Shown here one piece after another: positions 1 to 6,477 of a DNA stretch of 13,653 nucleotides (within the stretch, counting starts at the first letter, position 1; every line of letters starts with the position of its first letter). The DNA comes from CAYGDT01 sp964348745 (GTDB lineage: Bacteria > Patescibacteriota > Gracilibacteria > Peribacterales > Peribacteraceae). The position numbers were made by a program, and so were the translations under genes. The notes below the pieces were generated by a model. It saw only the letters and a program-made list of their open reading frames with translations. It had not been told where the DNA came from and searched no databases. The stretch is taken from the NCBI GenBank assembly GCA_964348745.1, contig CAYGDT010000039.1:1-13653 (forward strand), written 5' to 3'.

Positions 1-99
1 AAATTACATGTTCGAGGTCCGCCCGCGGCGGACCGAGTTTGTAATTTCGCCGCACCTTTTCTTTGTATCCTTTCTTTTCGGTGACGAAAAGAAAGGATA
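1..99 (-). repeat. Two-hairpin gene-end element, copy A
   Basis: Hairpin 2 (66-99) is a perfect 15-bp stem with a 4-nt loop built around TTTCTTTTCG/CGAAAAGAAA. A linker (48-65) reading CAAAGAAAAGGTG on the minus strand follows. Hairpin 1 (1-47) has an outer stem AAATTACA/TGTAATTT, a conserved asymmetric internal loop, and an inner stem GGTCCGCC/GGCGGACC closed by CGC. Read on the minus strand, the element begins about 36 nt after the stop codon of the dehydrogenase gene. A 12-nt piece of the hairpin 2 arm (ACGAAAAGAAAG, 84-95) occurs again at 119-130, closer to the gene. Copies B and C lie at 6240-6341 and 6367-6469. The element may continue left of the window. Its role is unknown; an mRNA 3'-end structure (stabiliser or terminator) or a REP-like mobile palindrome both fit. 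Confidence 0.85.
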
Positions 100-135
100 T
101 ATAAAAAGATAAAGAGTCACGAAAAGAAAGAACAA

Positions 136-1113
136 TTATCTCTTTATCCCCTCTAAATCACACACAACTGTCGGCGGCTTCACGATATGATCGGGAACCG
201 CGCCCGCGAGGAACTGGTCGATCGACGCAAAGGCATCTTCGTACATATTACGCATGCTCTCTTCCGCATAGAACGCGATGTGCGGTGTGGTCACCACCTT
301 CGGATGCGTAATGAGCGCCTTATTCTCTTCAAAGTTATGCTCATGCTCCAGAACATCAAGAAGCGCATAGCGCACGATGCCGGCATTGAGGGCATCGAGC
401 AGCGCCTGCGAATCGATCAGCTCTCCGCGAGCGGTATTGATCAAGACAACTCCATCTTTCATACAGGAAAACGCCTTTGCATTGATCATATGTGTCGTTT
501 CGGGCAAGACCGGAACATGAAGCGAAATGATGTCAGACTGCGCGAGTAACAAAGAGAGATCGACATACGACACGCCGAACAGGTCCTCGAGTTCGACTGT
601 GCGACAGGTATCGACGGCAAGCACCTTCATGCCGAATCCGTGGGCGATCTGCGCGACGTTCCTCCCAATCTTTCCCGTACCCACAATACCCATTGTTTTC
701 CCACGCAACGTCACGCCCCGCAAACCATGGTAATCAAACTGTCCGCTCTCGACTTTGCGATCGCCTTCGGGAATATGGCGGAGCGTGCTGAGGAGAAGCG
801 CAAAGACGTGCTCTGCAATGACATGCGATCCGTAGTCGGGAACGTTGCAGACAGTGATACCGTGTGCGCCGCAGAAAGAGAGATCGATATGATTGTATCC
901 GACACTGCGCGTGCAAAGCAGTTTAAGATCAGGAAGACGCTTGAGCAGTGCTGCATTCCAGTCTATGCCAATGAAACTGGAAACAATCTGCGCACCGGTG
1001 CAGGCTTTGGCAATGTCGTTTGGGACTCCCTCCAGCACGGTGGCATGCGGGAAACGCTGCACCACACTCTGACGATCTTCGGAGTCCACTTGAAGAAAAA
1101 CAATGCTCTGCAT
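136..1113 (-). CDS. D-2-hydroxyacid dehydrogenase (D-lactate dehydrogenase-like)
   Basis: A cytosolic NAD-dependent D-2-hydroxyacid dehydrogenase, probably reducing pyruvate or a related 2-oxoacid to the D-hydroxyacid and regenerating NAD+ in fermentation. With the ATG at 1113 it is 325 residues, normal for the family. Visible motifs, ATG numbering: the Rossmann loop GTGKIG at 145-150, an acidic residue (D168) about 20 residues later that favours NAD over NADP, and the catalytic triad Arg in INTARGE (R229), Glu in DVLEHE (E258) and His in TTPHIAF (H278). The Arg-to-Glu spacing of 29 and the EHE motif resemble D-LDH/VanH enzymes more than phosphoglycerate or formate dehydrogenases. A TTG at 1119 would add two residues; ATG is preferred. 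There is no Shine-Dalgarno sequence. It stands alone on its strand, with repeats on both sides (1-99 downstream, 1144-1210 upstream). The exact substrate cannot be read from the sequence. Confidence 0.93.
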   Translation of the reverse strand: MQSIVFLQVDSEDRQSVVQRFPHATVLEGVPNDIAKACTGAQIVSSFIGIDWNAALLKRLPDLKLLCTRSVGYNHIDLSFCGAHGITVCNVPDYGSHVIAEHVFALLLSTLRHIPEGDRKVESGQFDYHGLRGVTLRGKTMGIVGTGKIGRNVAQIAHGFGMKVLAVDTCRTVELEDLFGVSYVDLSLLLAQSDIISLHVPVLPETTHMINAKAFSCMKDGVVLINTARGELIDSQALLDALNAGIVRYALLDVLEHEHNFEENKALITHPKVVTTPHIAFYAEESMRNMYEDAFASIDQFLAGAVPDHIVKPPTVVCDLEGIKR

Positions 1114-1143
1114 ACACAAAAGAATATCAGATTCTTCGCTATA

Positions 1144-1210
1144 AGCTATCAGCTATCAGCTACAAGCTATCAACAGCTATCAGCTACAAGCTATCAACAG
1201 CTATCAGCTA
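1144..1210. repeat. Tandem repeat with AGCTATC words
   Basis: A 24-bp unit (1151-1174) is repeated exactly at 1175-1198 and half-repeated at 1199-1210. An extra AGCTATC at 1144-1150 precedes it. The unit is itself built from the 7-mer AGCTATC and the variants AGCTAC and AAGCTATC, so the basic period is near 7 bp. It lies between the divergent dehydrogenase and LCP genes, about 30 nt upstream of the dehydrogenase ATG, and would be in the 5' leader or promoter of that gene. No protein-coding role is seen. Confidence 0.9.
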
Positions 1211-1285
1211 AAAAACAACCGTACACCATAAGGATGTACAAAATTACACTATGCGGGAATTTCTCTTTTCTGTAGGCTGTGTCTG

Positions 1286-2959
1286 ATGTCGTTTTCCGTA
1301 CGTAAACTCAACGATAAACCGCGAGGACGCAAAGTCTGGGCAAAGCGTATTGCAGCGTTGCTTACGATCGCGCAACCGCTTATGCATATGTATCAAGAAT
1401 GGCACATCCGCAGTCTTCAGGAGCGCAAGAAGCTGCAACGCGTCGGAATACTGAAACGTACGCTGACCGTACTTATTGCAGTGTTGGCGGCTGCCGTACT
1501 GCTTGGCGGTGTGACGAAGGCTGTAATGTCTGTCCGCGGACTGGGACTGAGTGATGTCGTTGGCATTGCCGGCACCGATCTTCCGAAAGATGGAAACGGC
1601 TTCACAAACATTCTGCTGCTCGGACAGGGCCCCCCGGGCCACGACGGCAAAAACCTGACCGATACCATCATGATCGCGAGTTTCGATCCCGAGAATACCA
1701 AAAGTGTCGTATTGCTTTCCATTCCGCGCGATGTGTACATGCTGAGCACCGAGAAGATGGGAGCAGGGAGACTCAACAGCATGTACCGCGATTACCACAG
1801 TTATCTGATGTTTCAGAAGGGCATGGACAAACATGCAGCCGATGAGGAGGCGCTCAAGGAAGTCGGCGACGAGCTCGGACGCAATCTTGGCATGCAGATC
1901 CATCGTGTCTTTAAGGTGGATTTCATTGCATTCACCCGAGCGGTCGATGTGCTTGGCGGCGTGGATATCGACGTGCCCTACGACATCGACGATCAGGAGT
2001 ATCCTGATGAGAACTACGGCTTTGATCCGTTTGTCATTCAAGCGGGTCCGCGGCATCTCGATGGTGCGACCGCGCTCAAATACGCGCGCAGCCGCCACAC
2101 GACGAGCGATTTCGATCGATCGGAACGCCAGCAGCAACTCCTGTCGGCCATGGCCACAAAAGCAAAAGATCAGAATTTTCTCACGGATGCCGGAGCCATT
2201 ACCTCCTTCATGCAGATAATGAATGAGAACGTCGCAACCACCATGACCATTCGGGAACTTCTGGGGGCAGCCGCAATCGCAAAGAAGATTGATAAGGAAA
2301 AGATCATTTCCATGCAACTGAGCGATAGAAATGCACTCTTTAATTCCTTTGTTGAACCGGGCGGCTTTCTCTACAGCCCTCCGCGGGATCAATTTGGGGG
2401 GGCGTCGGTGCTGCTGCCGATCTCGATTCCCGAATACCCTGTCACATGGAAACAGCCGCAAGCACTTGCCGATCTTCTCTTCCGGCACCGCGAGATCTAT
2501 CTGGAAAAACCCTCCATTTCCGTACTCAATGCAGGATCGCCTCCGGGATCTGCCAGAAAGCTTGCAGTCGAACTCATTCGATACGGATTCGATGTCGCCA
2601 CGATCGAGAATGCCGGCAGCGGCAAACGCGATGCATCTCTTATTATGAGTAATCCTGAACCGGATTCCATCATTGATTTCTTTGCGACCCTCCTCGATCT
2701 TCCAATCGCCACTGCACCCGAGAATCTCCCTCCGGAACAACGGAACCGCATCACCATACTGCTCGGCAAGGATTACAGGTACTCGCCTCTGCAGGATTTG
2801 ATTGAACGTGTGCGAGGAGACCAAGGAGACAGAGGAAGCAAAGGAGACAAAGGATCCTCGGTTTCCCCGGTTTCTTTGGTTTCCCCGGTTTCTTTGGTTT
2901 CCCCAGTTTCCTTTGTTTCCTCTGCGCCCTCTGTTTCCTCTGTCTCTCCGTCCCCATGA
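1286..2959 (+). CDS. LCP (LytR-CpsA-Psr) family cell-wall protein with low-complexity tail
   Basis: LCP proteins sit in the membrane facing outward and transfer undecaprenyl-pyrophosphate-linked glycopolymers to the cell wall. Of 557 residues, 1-56 are a basic cytosolic stretch, one TM helix spans about 57-78, and the LCP domain about 104-290. The domain shows DTIMIAS (126-132), SIPRDV (145-150, with the conserved RD), GGVDIDVPYDI (224-234) and LDGATALKYARSRH (258-271), followed by the RSERQQ segment (278-283). A LytR_C-type domain follows at about 409-496 (SISVLNAG start). The last 47 residues are unusual: five Gly-X-Y triplets (511-525), then VSP/VSL triplets, all encoded by 9-bp DNA repeats. 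The stop overlaps the next start as ATGA, so the two are probably translationally coupled. The ATG at 1286 is the first good start. No clear Shine-Dalgarno sequence is seen. It acts alone here, without an adjacent glycopolymer gene cluster. Confidence 0.93.
   Translation: MSFSVRKLNDKPRGRKVWAKRIAALLTIAQPLMHMYQEWHIRSLQERKKLQRVGILKRTLTVLIAVLAAAVLLGGVTKAVMSVRGLGLSDVVGIAGTDLPKDGNGFTNILLLGQGPPGHDGKNLTDTIMIASFDPENTKSVVLLSIPRDVYMLSTEKMGAGRLNSMYRDYHSYLMFQKGMDKHAADEEALKEVGDELGRNLGMQIHRVFKVDFIAFTRAVDVLGGVDIDVPYDIDDQEYPDENYGFDPFVIQAGPRHLDGATALKYARSRHTTSDFDRSERQQQLLSAMATKAKDQNFLTDAGAITSFMQIMNENVATTMTIRELLGAAAIAKKIDKEKIISMQLSDRNALFNSFVEPGGFLYSPPRDQFGGASVLLPISIPEYPVTWKQPQALADLLFRHREIYLEKPSISVLNAGSPPGSARKLAVELIRYGFDVATIENAGSGKRDASLIMSNPEPDSIIDFFATLLDLPIATAPENLPPEQRNRITILLGKDYRYSPLQDLIERVRGDQGDRGSKGDKGSSVSPVSLVSPVSLVSPVSFVSSAPSVSSVSPSP
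2816..2949 (+). repeat. In-frame 9-bp tandem repeats, purine-rich then pyrimidine-rich
   Basis: Four purine-rich nonamers of the GGAGACAAA type (2816-2851) are followed by an 8-nt joint and ten pyrimidine-rich nonamers starting with alternating GGTTTCCCC and GGTTTCTTT (2860-2949). The two halves are rough reverse complements, so the transcript could fold into a long imperfect hairpin. The 9-bp period keeps the LCP reading frame and encodes the Gly-X-Y and V-S-P/V-S-L triplets at the end of that protein. It ends 7 nt before the ATG of the next gene. Confidence 0.88.
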
Positions 2960-3900
2960 TGCCCCGCGAAATCATCGCCGAGGCCTGGGCCATGACGAAG
3001 CGTGAAAAAGCGATGCGTCGCTGGGGGTTTGTAGCCTCTCTGCTGCAGACACTTCTGAGTCTCAAGCTTCTGATCTATCAGTCGTGGTTTTTTTATCTCT
3101 ACGTTATCAAAGGAGAAACCATCAGCTTCTTTGCCATGGAAGAGCTCTTCCTGACGTATATGTCGCCGGGCGTCGCATGGACGCTTATCATTACCATTTT
3201 TGCGATGGTCGCAATCGAACTCGTGTTTCCGCACTTTGCGCAGGGAGCAGTCATCGGACTTGCAGCCAAGTCGCATACCAAGCAACCCGTGCGCGGCGGC
3301 TTGGTGCTCGCTCTCTATAACTTCATGCCGATCCTTATCGCACATGAAATATTTGTGTTCGCCAGTCTTTCCACCGTCGTCACGGTCGGATCGCTGATGA
3401 TCCGCTATGGCCCGAGCGGCGATTTTATCCTGCTCCCTCTCTGGTTTCTCGTCTTCCTGTGGGTCTTTAGCAACCTGCTGAAAATCATCTGTTCCTTTAC
3501 CGAAGAAGCCATTGTCATCGACAAACTCAACGTATTCGCCGCTCTCGGCAAGAGCATCAAACTGATCTTAAGCCACCTTGGGCATGTCGTCTTTCTCTTT
3601 CTGCTGCTGATCGTCATTTCGCTGCGCATCATCATCAACCTGCTGATGCTTCTCATTATTCCGGGCATCATCATCGGTGTCGGATTGTTACTTGCCACCT
3701 TTCTCCCAAACTCCATCAGCTTTACCATCAGTGGAATATTCGGCTTTGCGGGCGTGGTTGTCGCTGCCTATTTTTTCTCGTATCTCACGGTCTTCAAGCA
3801 AACCGTTTGGACTATCACCTATCTGGAACTCAGTAAGTTAAAAGATGTGGATATCATCACCGAAGCCGCTGAGAAGAATATGGGAAAGAGTGAAGAATAA
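2956..3900 (+). CDS. Polytopic membrane protein of unknown function
   Basis: I do not recognise a named family. The 314-residue product has a basic N-terminus and about six or seven hydrophobic segments: roughly 26-51, 72-92, 115-147, 157-179, 210-230, 232-250 and 257-280. A polar, acidic C-terminal tail of about 25 residues follows. A cytosolic-looking stretch with FTEEAIVIDK and ALGKSIKLI (181-204) lies before the last hydrophobic block; arrangements like this occur in DUF-type integral membrane proteins that bundle around an amphipathic loop, but this is only resemblance. No catalytic motif is visible. The ATG overlaps the stop of the LCP gene (ATGA), so co-translation and a shared envelope role are likely. 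A second in-frame ATG follows immediately at 2959. The next gene (lexA) has its own promoter starting 10 nt after this stop. Confidence 0.85.
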   Translation: MMPREIIAEAWAMTKREKAMRRWGFVASLLQTLLSLKLLIYQSWFFYLYVIKGETISFFAMEELFLTYMSPGVAWTLIITIFAMVAIELVFPHFAQGAVIGLAAKSHTKQPVRGGLVLALYNFMPILIAHEIFVFASLSTVVTVGSLMIRYGPSGDFILLPLWFLVFLWVFSNLLKIICSFTEEAIVIDKLNVFAALGKSIKLILSHLGHVVFLFLLLIVISLRIIINLLMLLIIPGIIIGVGLLLATFLPNSISFTISGIFGFAGVVVAAYFFSYLTVFKQTVWTITYLELSKLKDVDIITEAAEKNMGKSEE

Positions 3901-3909
3901 AAAAAACTC

Positions 3910-3938
3910 TTGACAGTGCACACCTGTACACCTATGAT
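3910..3938 (+). promoter_or_regulatory. Strong sigma-70-type promoter of the lexA module
   Basis: A perfect -35 box TTGACA (3910-3915), a 17-nt spacer and a near-perfect -10 box TATGAT (3933-3938). The expected transcription start is near 3945, giving a leader of about 20 nt before the lexA ATG at 3966, with no Shine-Dalgarno sequence. The whole spacer is occupied by a palindrome, annotated separately. Confidence 0.85.
3916..3931. promoter_or_regulatory. Palindromic operator, probable LexA box
   Basis: The 16-bp sequence has the form GTG-C-ACA-CC-TGT-A-CAC, that is half-sites GTGYACA and TGTRCAC around 2 bp, with 12 of 16 positions symmetric. It fills the spacer between -35 and -10, where a bound repressor would block RNA polymerase. 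Because lexA is the first gene, autoregulation by LexA is the simplest reading (inference). The site differs from the E. coli box (CTGT-N8-ACAG) and from the Gram-positive GAAC/GTTC box. Confidence 0.6.
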
Positions 3939-3965
3939 GGTGGACGATCGTTTCCTCCAACTATC

Positions 3966-4574
3966 ATGACTCTCACTCCTCACCAGCGCACCGTTTTAAA
4001 TTACATCGGAGAGTTCCAACGGAAGCGCGGCTACTCACCTTCCTTAGCGGATCTCGCGCTCGCATTCGGCGTGCGCAGTAAGAATGCCGTGGCAAAGGTC
4101 GTCAATGTGCTCACGCGGGAGGGGCATCTGGAAAAAGATCCCAAGGGACGTATCAAGATTATCGAACTGAGCGAGAGAGACACGAGCATAGTGCAATCGA
4201 TGATGCTTCCCCTCTTCGGTCCGATCTCGGCAGGATTCGCCGCACCCGTAGAAGAACAGGCGGAAGAGATGATCACGTTGGACACCTACCTCGTCGGCGA
4301 CCGCGCTTCCACGTTCCTGCTACGCGTCAAAGGGGACAGTATGATCGACGCGGGCATCCATGAAGGAGATATCGTCATCGTCAACCGCAAGAAAACACCG
4401 AAGCCGGGCGATATCGTCGTCGGCGTTCTCGACGGTGAATTCACGCTGAAACGCCTAAAGCGCGACAAGGGAAAATACTATTTGCAAGCCGAAAACCCCG
4501 CCTATCCGGATATGTACGCAATGGAAGAATTGCAAGTTGCGGGGGTGGTGCAGGGAATAATACGGAAGTATTAG
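3966..4574 (+). CDS. lexA: LexA repressor, self-cleaving (S24 peptidase)
   Basis: The SOS-response repressor: it binds operators of DNA-damage genes and, when RecA filaments form on single-stranded DNA, cleaves itself and lets go. At 202 residues it matches typical LexA length. The N-terminal winged-helix domain spans about 1-66, with the LexA-like RGYSPSLADLALAFG (21-35) and a recognition region around RSKNAVAKVVNVL (37-49). The cleavage site Ala-Gly is in PISAGF (A89-G90). The catalytic Ser is in VKGDSM (S125) and the catalytic Lys in EFTLKRL (K162). All elements needed for self-cleavage are therefore present. The promoter at 3910-3938 carries a palindromic operator. The last two codons and the stop lie inside a 7-bp repeat array (4568-4602). 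A Y-family polymerase follows after an inserted small gene, so the pair resembles a umuDC-like unit; the intact HTH domain favours LexA over UmuD. Confidence 0.95.
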   Translation: MTLTPHQRTVLNYIGEFQRKRGYSPSLADLALAFGVRSKNAVAKVVNVLTREGHLEKDPKGRIKIIELSERDTSIVQSMMLPLFGPISAGFAAPVEEQAEEMITLDTYLVGDRASTFLLRVKGDSMIDAGIHEGDIVIVNRKKTPKPGDIVVGVLDGEFTLKRLKRDKGKYYLQAENPAYPDMYAMEELQVAGVVQGIIRKY

Positions 4575-4602
4575 GTATTACGTATTAAGTATTATGTATT
4601 TT
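4568..4602. repeat. Heptamer array GTATTAN, left flank of the four-helix gene
   Basis: Five consecutive 7-mers: GTATTAG, GTATTAC, GTATTAA, GTATTAT, GTATTTT. The first contains the last codons of lexA and its TAG stop. Thirteen bases (4577-4589, ATTACGTATTAAG) recur exactly inverted at 4996-5008 on the other side of the four-helix-bundle gene. Confidence 0.92.
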
Positions 4603-4614
4603 CTCAATTTTTCT

Positions 4615-4986
4615 ATGACAAAAATTGCATCATTTACCGATCTTAAAGCATGGCAAGAAACTCACAAGATCGTAACTCTGATCTATAAAACGACAGAAAA
4701 ATTTCCTCATAATGAGCGATATGGATTAACAAACCAATTACGCAGAGCAGCAGTATCCATCTCGTCCAATATCGCAGAGGGGTTCAGTAAAAAATCACGA
4801 AATGAAAAAATTCAATTTTACAGTACAGCTCTTGCCTCATTAACAGAAGTGCAAAATCAAATACTGATAGCAAAAGATGTTGGGTATCTAGCAGTACTAG
4901 ATTTTGACACTATTGCAGAACAAACCGTGCTGGGCAGCAAACTGATCAATGGCCTCATCCGATCTGCACCCGATCGTCATACGTAA
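4615..4986 (+). CDS. Four-helix-bundle protein (23S rRNA IVP / S23 family)
   Basis: A 123-residue member of the family first seen encoded in 23S rRNA intervening sequences and now common as stand-alone genes. The family forms four-helix bundles that assemble into pentamers; its cellular role is not established. Family signatures: SFTDLKAWQE near the start, YGLTNQLRRAAVSISSNIAEG (about 34-54, the most conserved block), then FYSTALASLTEVQNQI in helix 3. The ATG at 4615 is chosen because the family begins just before the DLKAW motif; an earlier in-frame ATG at 4594 would add seven residues encoded by the repeat array. The gene is visibly richer in A and T than lexA and the polymerase gene on either side. 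It sits between inverted heptamer arrays, and its TAA stop lies inside the right one. This suggests a cassette that inserted into a lexA-polymerase operon. Confidence 0.93.
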   Translation: MTKIASFTDLKAWQETHKIVTLIYKTTEKFPHNERYGLTNQLRRAAVSISSNIAEGFSKKSRNEKIQFYSTALASLTEVQNQILIAKDVGYLAVLDFDTIAEQTVLGSKLINGLIRSAPDRHT

Positions 4987-5009
4987 TACTTAATTCTTAA
5001 TACGTAATT
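4982..5009. repeat. Heptamer array, right flank, inverted relative to the left
   Basis: Four 7-mers: CGTAATA, CTTAATT, CTTAATA, CGTAATT. On the minus strand they read as the ATTACGT/ATTAAGT words of the left array, with 13 identical bases (4996-5008 against 4577-4589). The stop codon of the four-helix gene (4984-4986) lies in the first unit, and the array ends 6 nt before the polymerase ATG. Confidence 0.92.
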
Positions 5010-5015
5010 CTCGTC

Positions 5016-6215
5016 ATGATCGCCCACATTGATGCCGACGCATTCTTCGCATCCGTCCTCCAAAGAAAACGCCCTGACCTGAAAGGCAAACCCCTGCTTG
5101 CACTCGGTATGGGTGGCGGATGCGTTATCGCAGCGAGCTATGAAGCAAAAGCAAAAGGGGTAAAAACAGGCATGCGCCTAAGTGAAGCCCGCAAACTCTG
5201 CCCGAGAGCCGTCGCTCTAGCCTCGGACTTCGACGAAGCGTTGCTCGCATCGCGGCAGATCGAAGAGATTCTCTGCAATCGCTGCCCATTGGTGCAACGC
5301 TACTCCGTGGACGAATGGTTCCTCGATCTTCGGAGCCTGATAGGTGGACTGCCTGATAACCTGAAATTTTGGGCGCTGGAAGTGCAGGAAACGGTACAGC
5401 GTTCGGTAGGCCTCACCGTCTCCATTGGTATCGCCGGCAGCAAGCTGCTCGCGAAAATGGCAAACGAATACAGAAAACCGGCGGGCACGACGATTATTTG
5501 GCCGCAGGAGCTCTCTATCGAAACCTTCCTGCGTGACCGGACGGCGCAGGCAATCCCCGGCATAGGAACAAGGCGCATCCTCCACAGCGAATCGCACGGA
5601 TGGAAGACTGCATGGGACATTGCCAACGCGGATAAAACGACGATCCAAAAACTCTTCGGTCGTCCAGGACTTGCGATGCAACGGGAACTCCTTGGCGAGT
5701 GTCTGGAACCCGTATCGCAAGAGAGCGCACCGCCGAAATCCATCTCGCGAACACGGAGTTTTCAAGGAACACCCGACCGCGAAATGGTGTACGCTCATCT
5801 TTTACATCATTTAACCTACACCATGTTGAGAATGCGACGCGAGGGGCTCGCATGCCGCGCGGTTGCAGTATGGCTCAGAAACCAAGAGTACACCCTCGAT
5901 CAGAAAGTTTCCAAACTCCCGCAGCCGGTAGATACCGAGGAGCAGATCCTCCCCTACATTCGCGCATGCTTCGATCGACTCTTTGAACGCGGATCGCGAT
6001 ATACGCAGATCGGACTGGGACTCAACGACTTGCAGCCAAAGGGCGCGGCACAGTATTGCCTGTTTGATGACCCGAAGCGCAGCGACGAAGCCGAAGGCAT
6101 CCAGCGCGCCATGGACAATCTGCATAAACGCTTCGGACGCGAATCCATCAAACGCGGCAGTGCAATGAGTGTACGCAGCGCCAATAAACCGCATTTGGGG
6201 ATTTTGAATGAATGA
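5016..6215 (+). CDS. Y-family translesion DNA polymerase (Pol IV / UmuC-like)
   Basis: An error-prone polymerase that copies past damaged bases. The 399 residues include motif I HIDADAFFASV with metal ligand D6 and D8 and steric-gate F11, the fingers segment AASYEAKAKGVKTGM (39-53), catalytic D99-E100 in YSVDEWFLDL, and the palm segment SIGIAGSKLLAKMAN (136-150). An HhH thumb hairpin IPGIGTRRI lies at 180-188 and the little-finger domain at about 240-345. A clamp-binding pentapeptide QYCLF (346-350) sits near the C-terminus, as expected for recruitment by the beta clamp. W101 stands where most relatives have Ala or another small residue. With lexA upstream it forms a damage-inducible module, probably read from the promoter at 3910-3938. 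The ATG at 5016 gives the standard N-terminus; no Shine-Dalgarno sequence is seen. DinB and UmuC cannot be separated with certainty from motifs alone. Confidence 0.94.
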   Translation: MIAHIDADAFFASVLQRKRPDLKGKPLLALGMGGGCVIAASYEAKAKGVKTGMRLSEARKLCPRAVALASDFDEALLASRQIEEILCNRCPLVQRYSVDEWFLDLRSLIGGLPDNLKFWALEVQETVQRSVGLTVSIGIAGSKLLAKMANEYRKPAGTTIIWPQELSIETFLRDRTAQAIPGIGTRRILHSESHGWKTAWDIANADKTTIQKLFGRPGLAMQRELLGECLEPVSQESAPPKSISRTRSFQGTPDREMVYAHLLHHLTYTMLRMRREGLACRAVAVWLRNQEYTLDQKVSKLPQPVDTEEQILPYIRACFDRLFERGSRYTQIGLGLNDLQPKGAAQYCLFDDPKRSDEAEGIQRAMDNLHKRFGRESIKRGSAMSVRSANKPHLGILNE

Positions 6216-6239
6216 CTTTGCTGCCGTGCGCAACTTACT

Positions 6240-6341
6240 GATTCTTTCTTTTCGTAACCGAAAAGAAAGAATCCAAAGAAAAGGTTTGGCGGAATTGCAA
6301 ACTCGGTCGCCACGGGCGACCTCGAACATGCAATTCCGCCA
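6240..6341 (+). repeat. Two-hairpin gene-end element, copy B
   Basis: Begins 24 nt after the stop of the Y-family polymerase gene and reads in the same direction. Hairpin 2 (6240-6273) has a 15-bp perfect stem, GATTCTTTCTTTTCG with its complement, and loop TAAC. The linker carries CAAAGAAAAGGTT. Hairpin 1 (6287-6341) has outer stem TGGCGGAATTGCA/TGCAATTCCGCCA, the conserved internal loop (AACTC on one side, TCGAACA on the other), and inner stem GGTCGCC/GGCGACC with loop ACG. Stem bases differ from copies A and C, but pairing is kept by matching changes. Confidence 0.88.
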
Positions 6342-6366
6342 GAAAAATTACTGGACACTGAAAAAT

Positions 6367-6469
6367 CAGCAAAATTACATGTCTGAGGCCCGCCACAGCG
6401 GGCCGAGTTTGTAATTTTGCTGCAGTTTTTCTTTGGATACTTTCTTTTTTCTGAAAAAAAGAAAGTATC
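6367..6469 (-). repeat. Two-hairpin gene-end element, copy C
   Basis: Begins 8 nt after the valS stop when read on the minus strand. Hairpin 2 (6436-6469) has a 15-bp stem GATACTTTCTTTTTT with its complement and loop CTGA on the plus strand. The linker reads CAAAGAAAAACTGCAGC on the minus strand. Hairpin 1 (6367-6422) has outer stem CAGCAAAATTACA/TGTAATTTTGCTG and inner stem GGCCCGC/GCGGGCC. The minus strand has ATTTTTC after hairpin 1, a modest U-run that could help terminate transcription. Copies B and C lie tail to tail between convergent genes with 25 nt between them. Confidence 0.88.
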
Positions 6470-6477
6470 AATAGGAA

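Noticed and set aside
1144..1210. Possible CRISPR array
   Set aside because: Units are contiguous without unique spacers and there are no cas genes; it is a simple tandem repeat.
1244..2824. A 526-codon open frame antisense to the LCP gene
   Set aside because: The opposite strand has clear LCP and LytR_C motifs; the antisense translation is rich in Arg, His and Cys without recognisable domains and is a codon-use shadow.
4568..5009. Complete insertion sequence
   Set aside because: There are inverted flanks but no transposase gene and no clear target-site duplication, so only a non-autonomous cassette is proposed.
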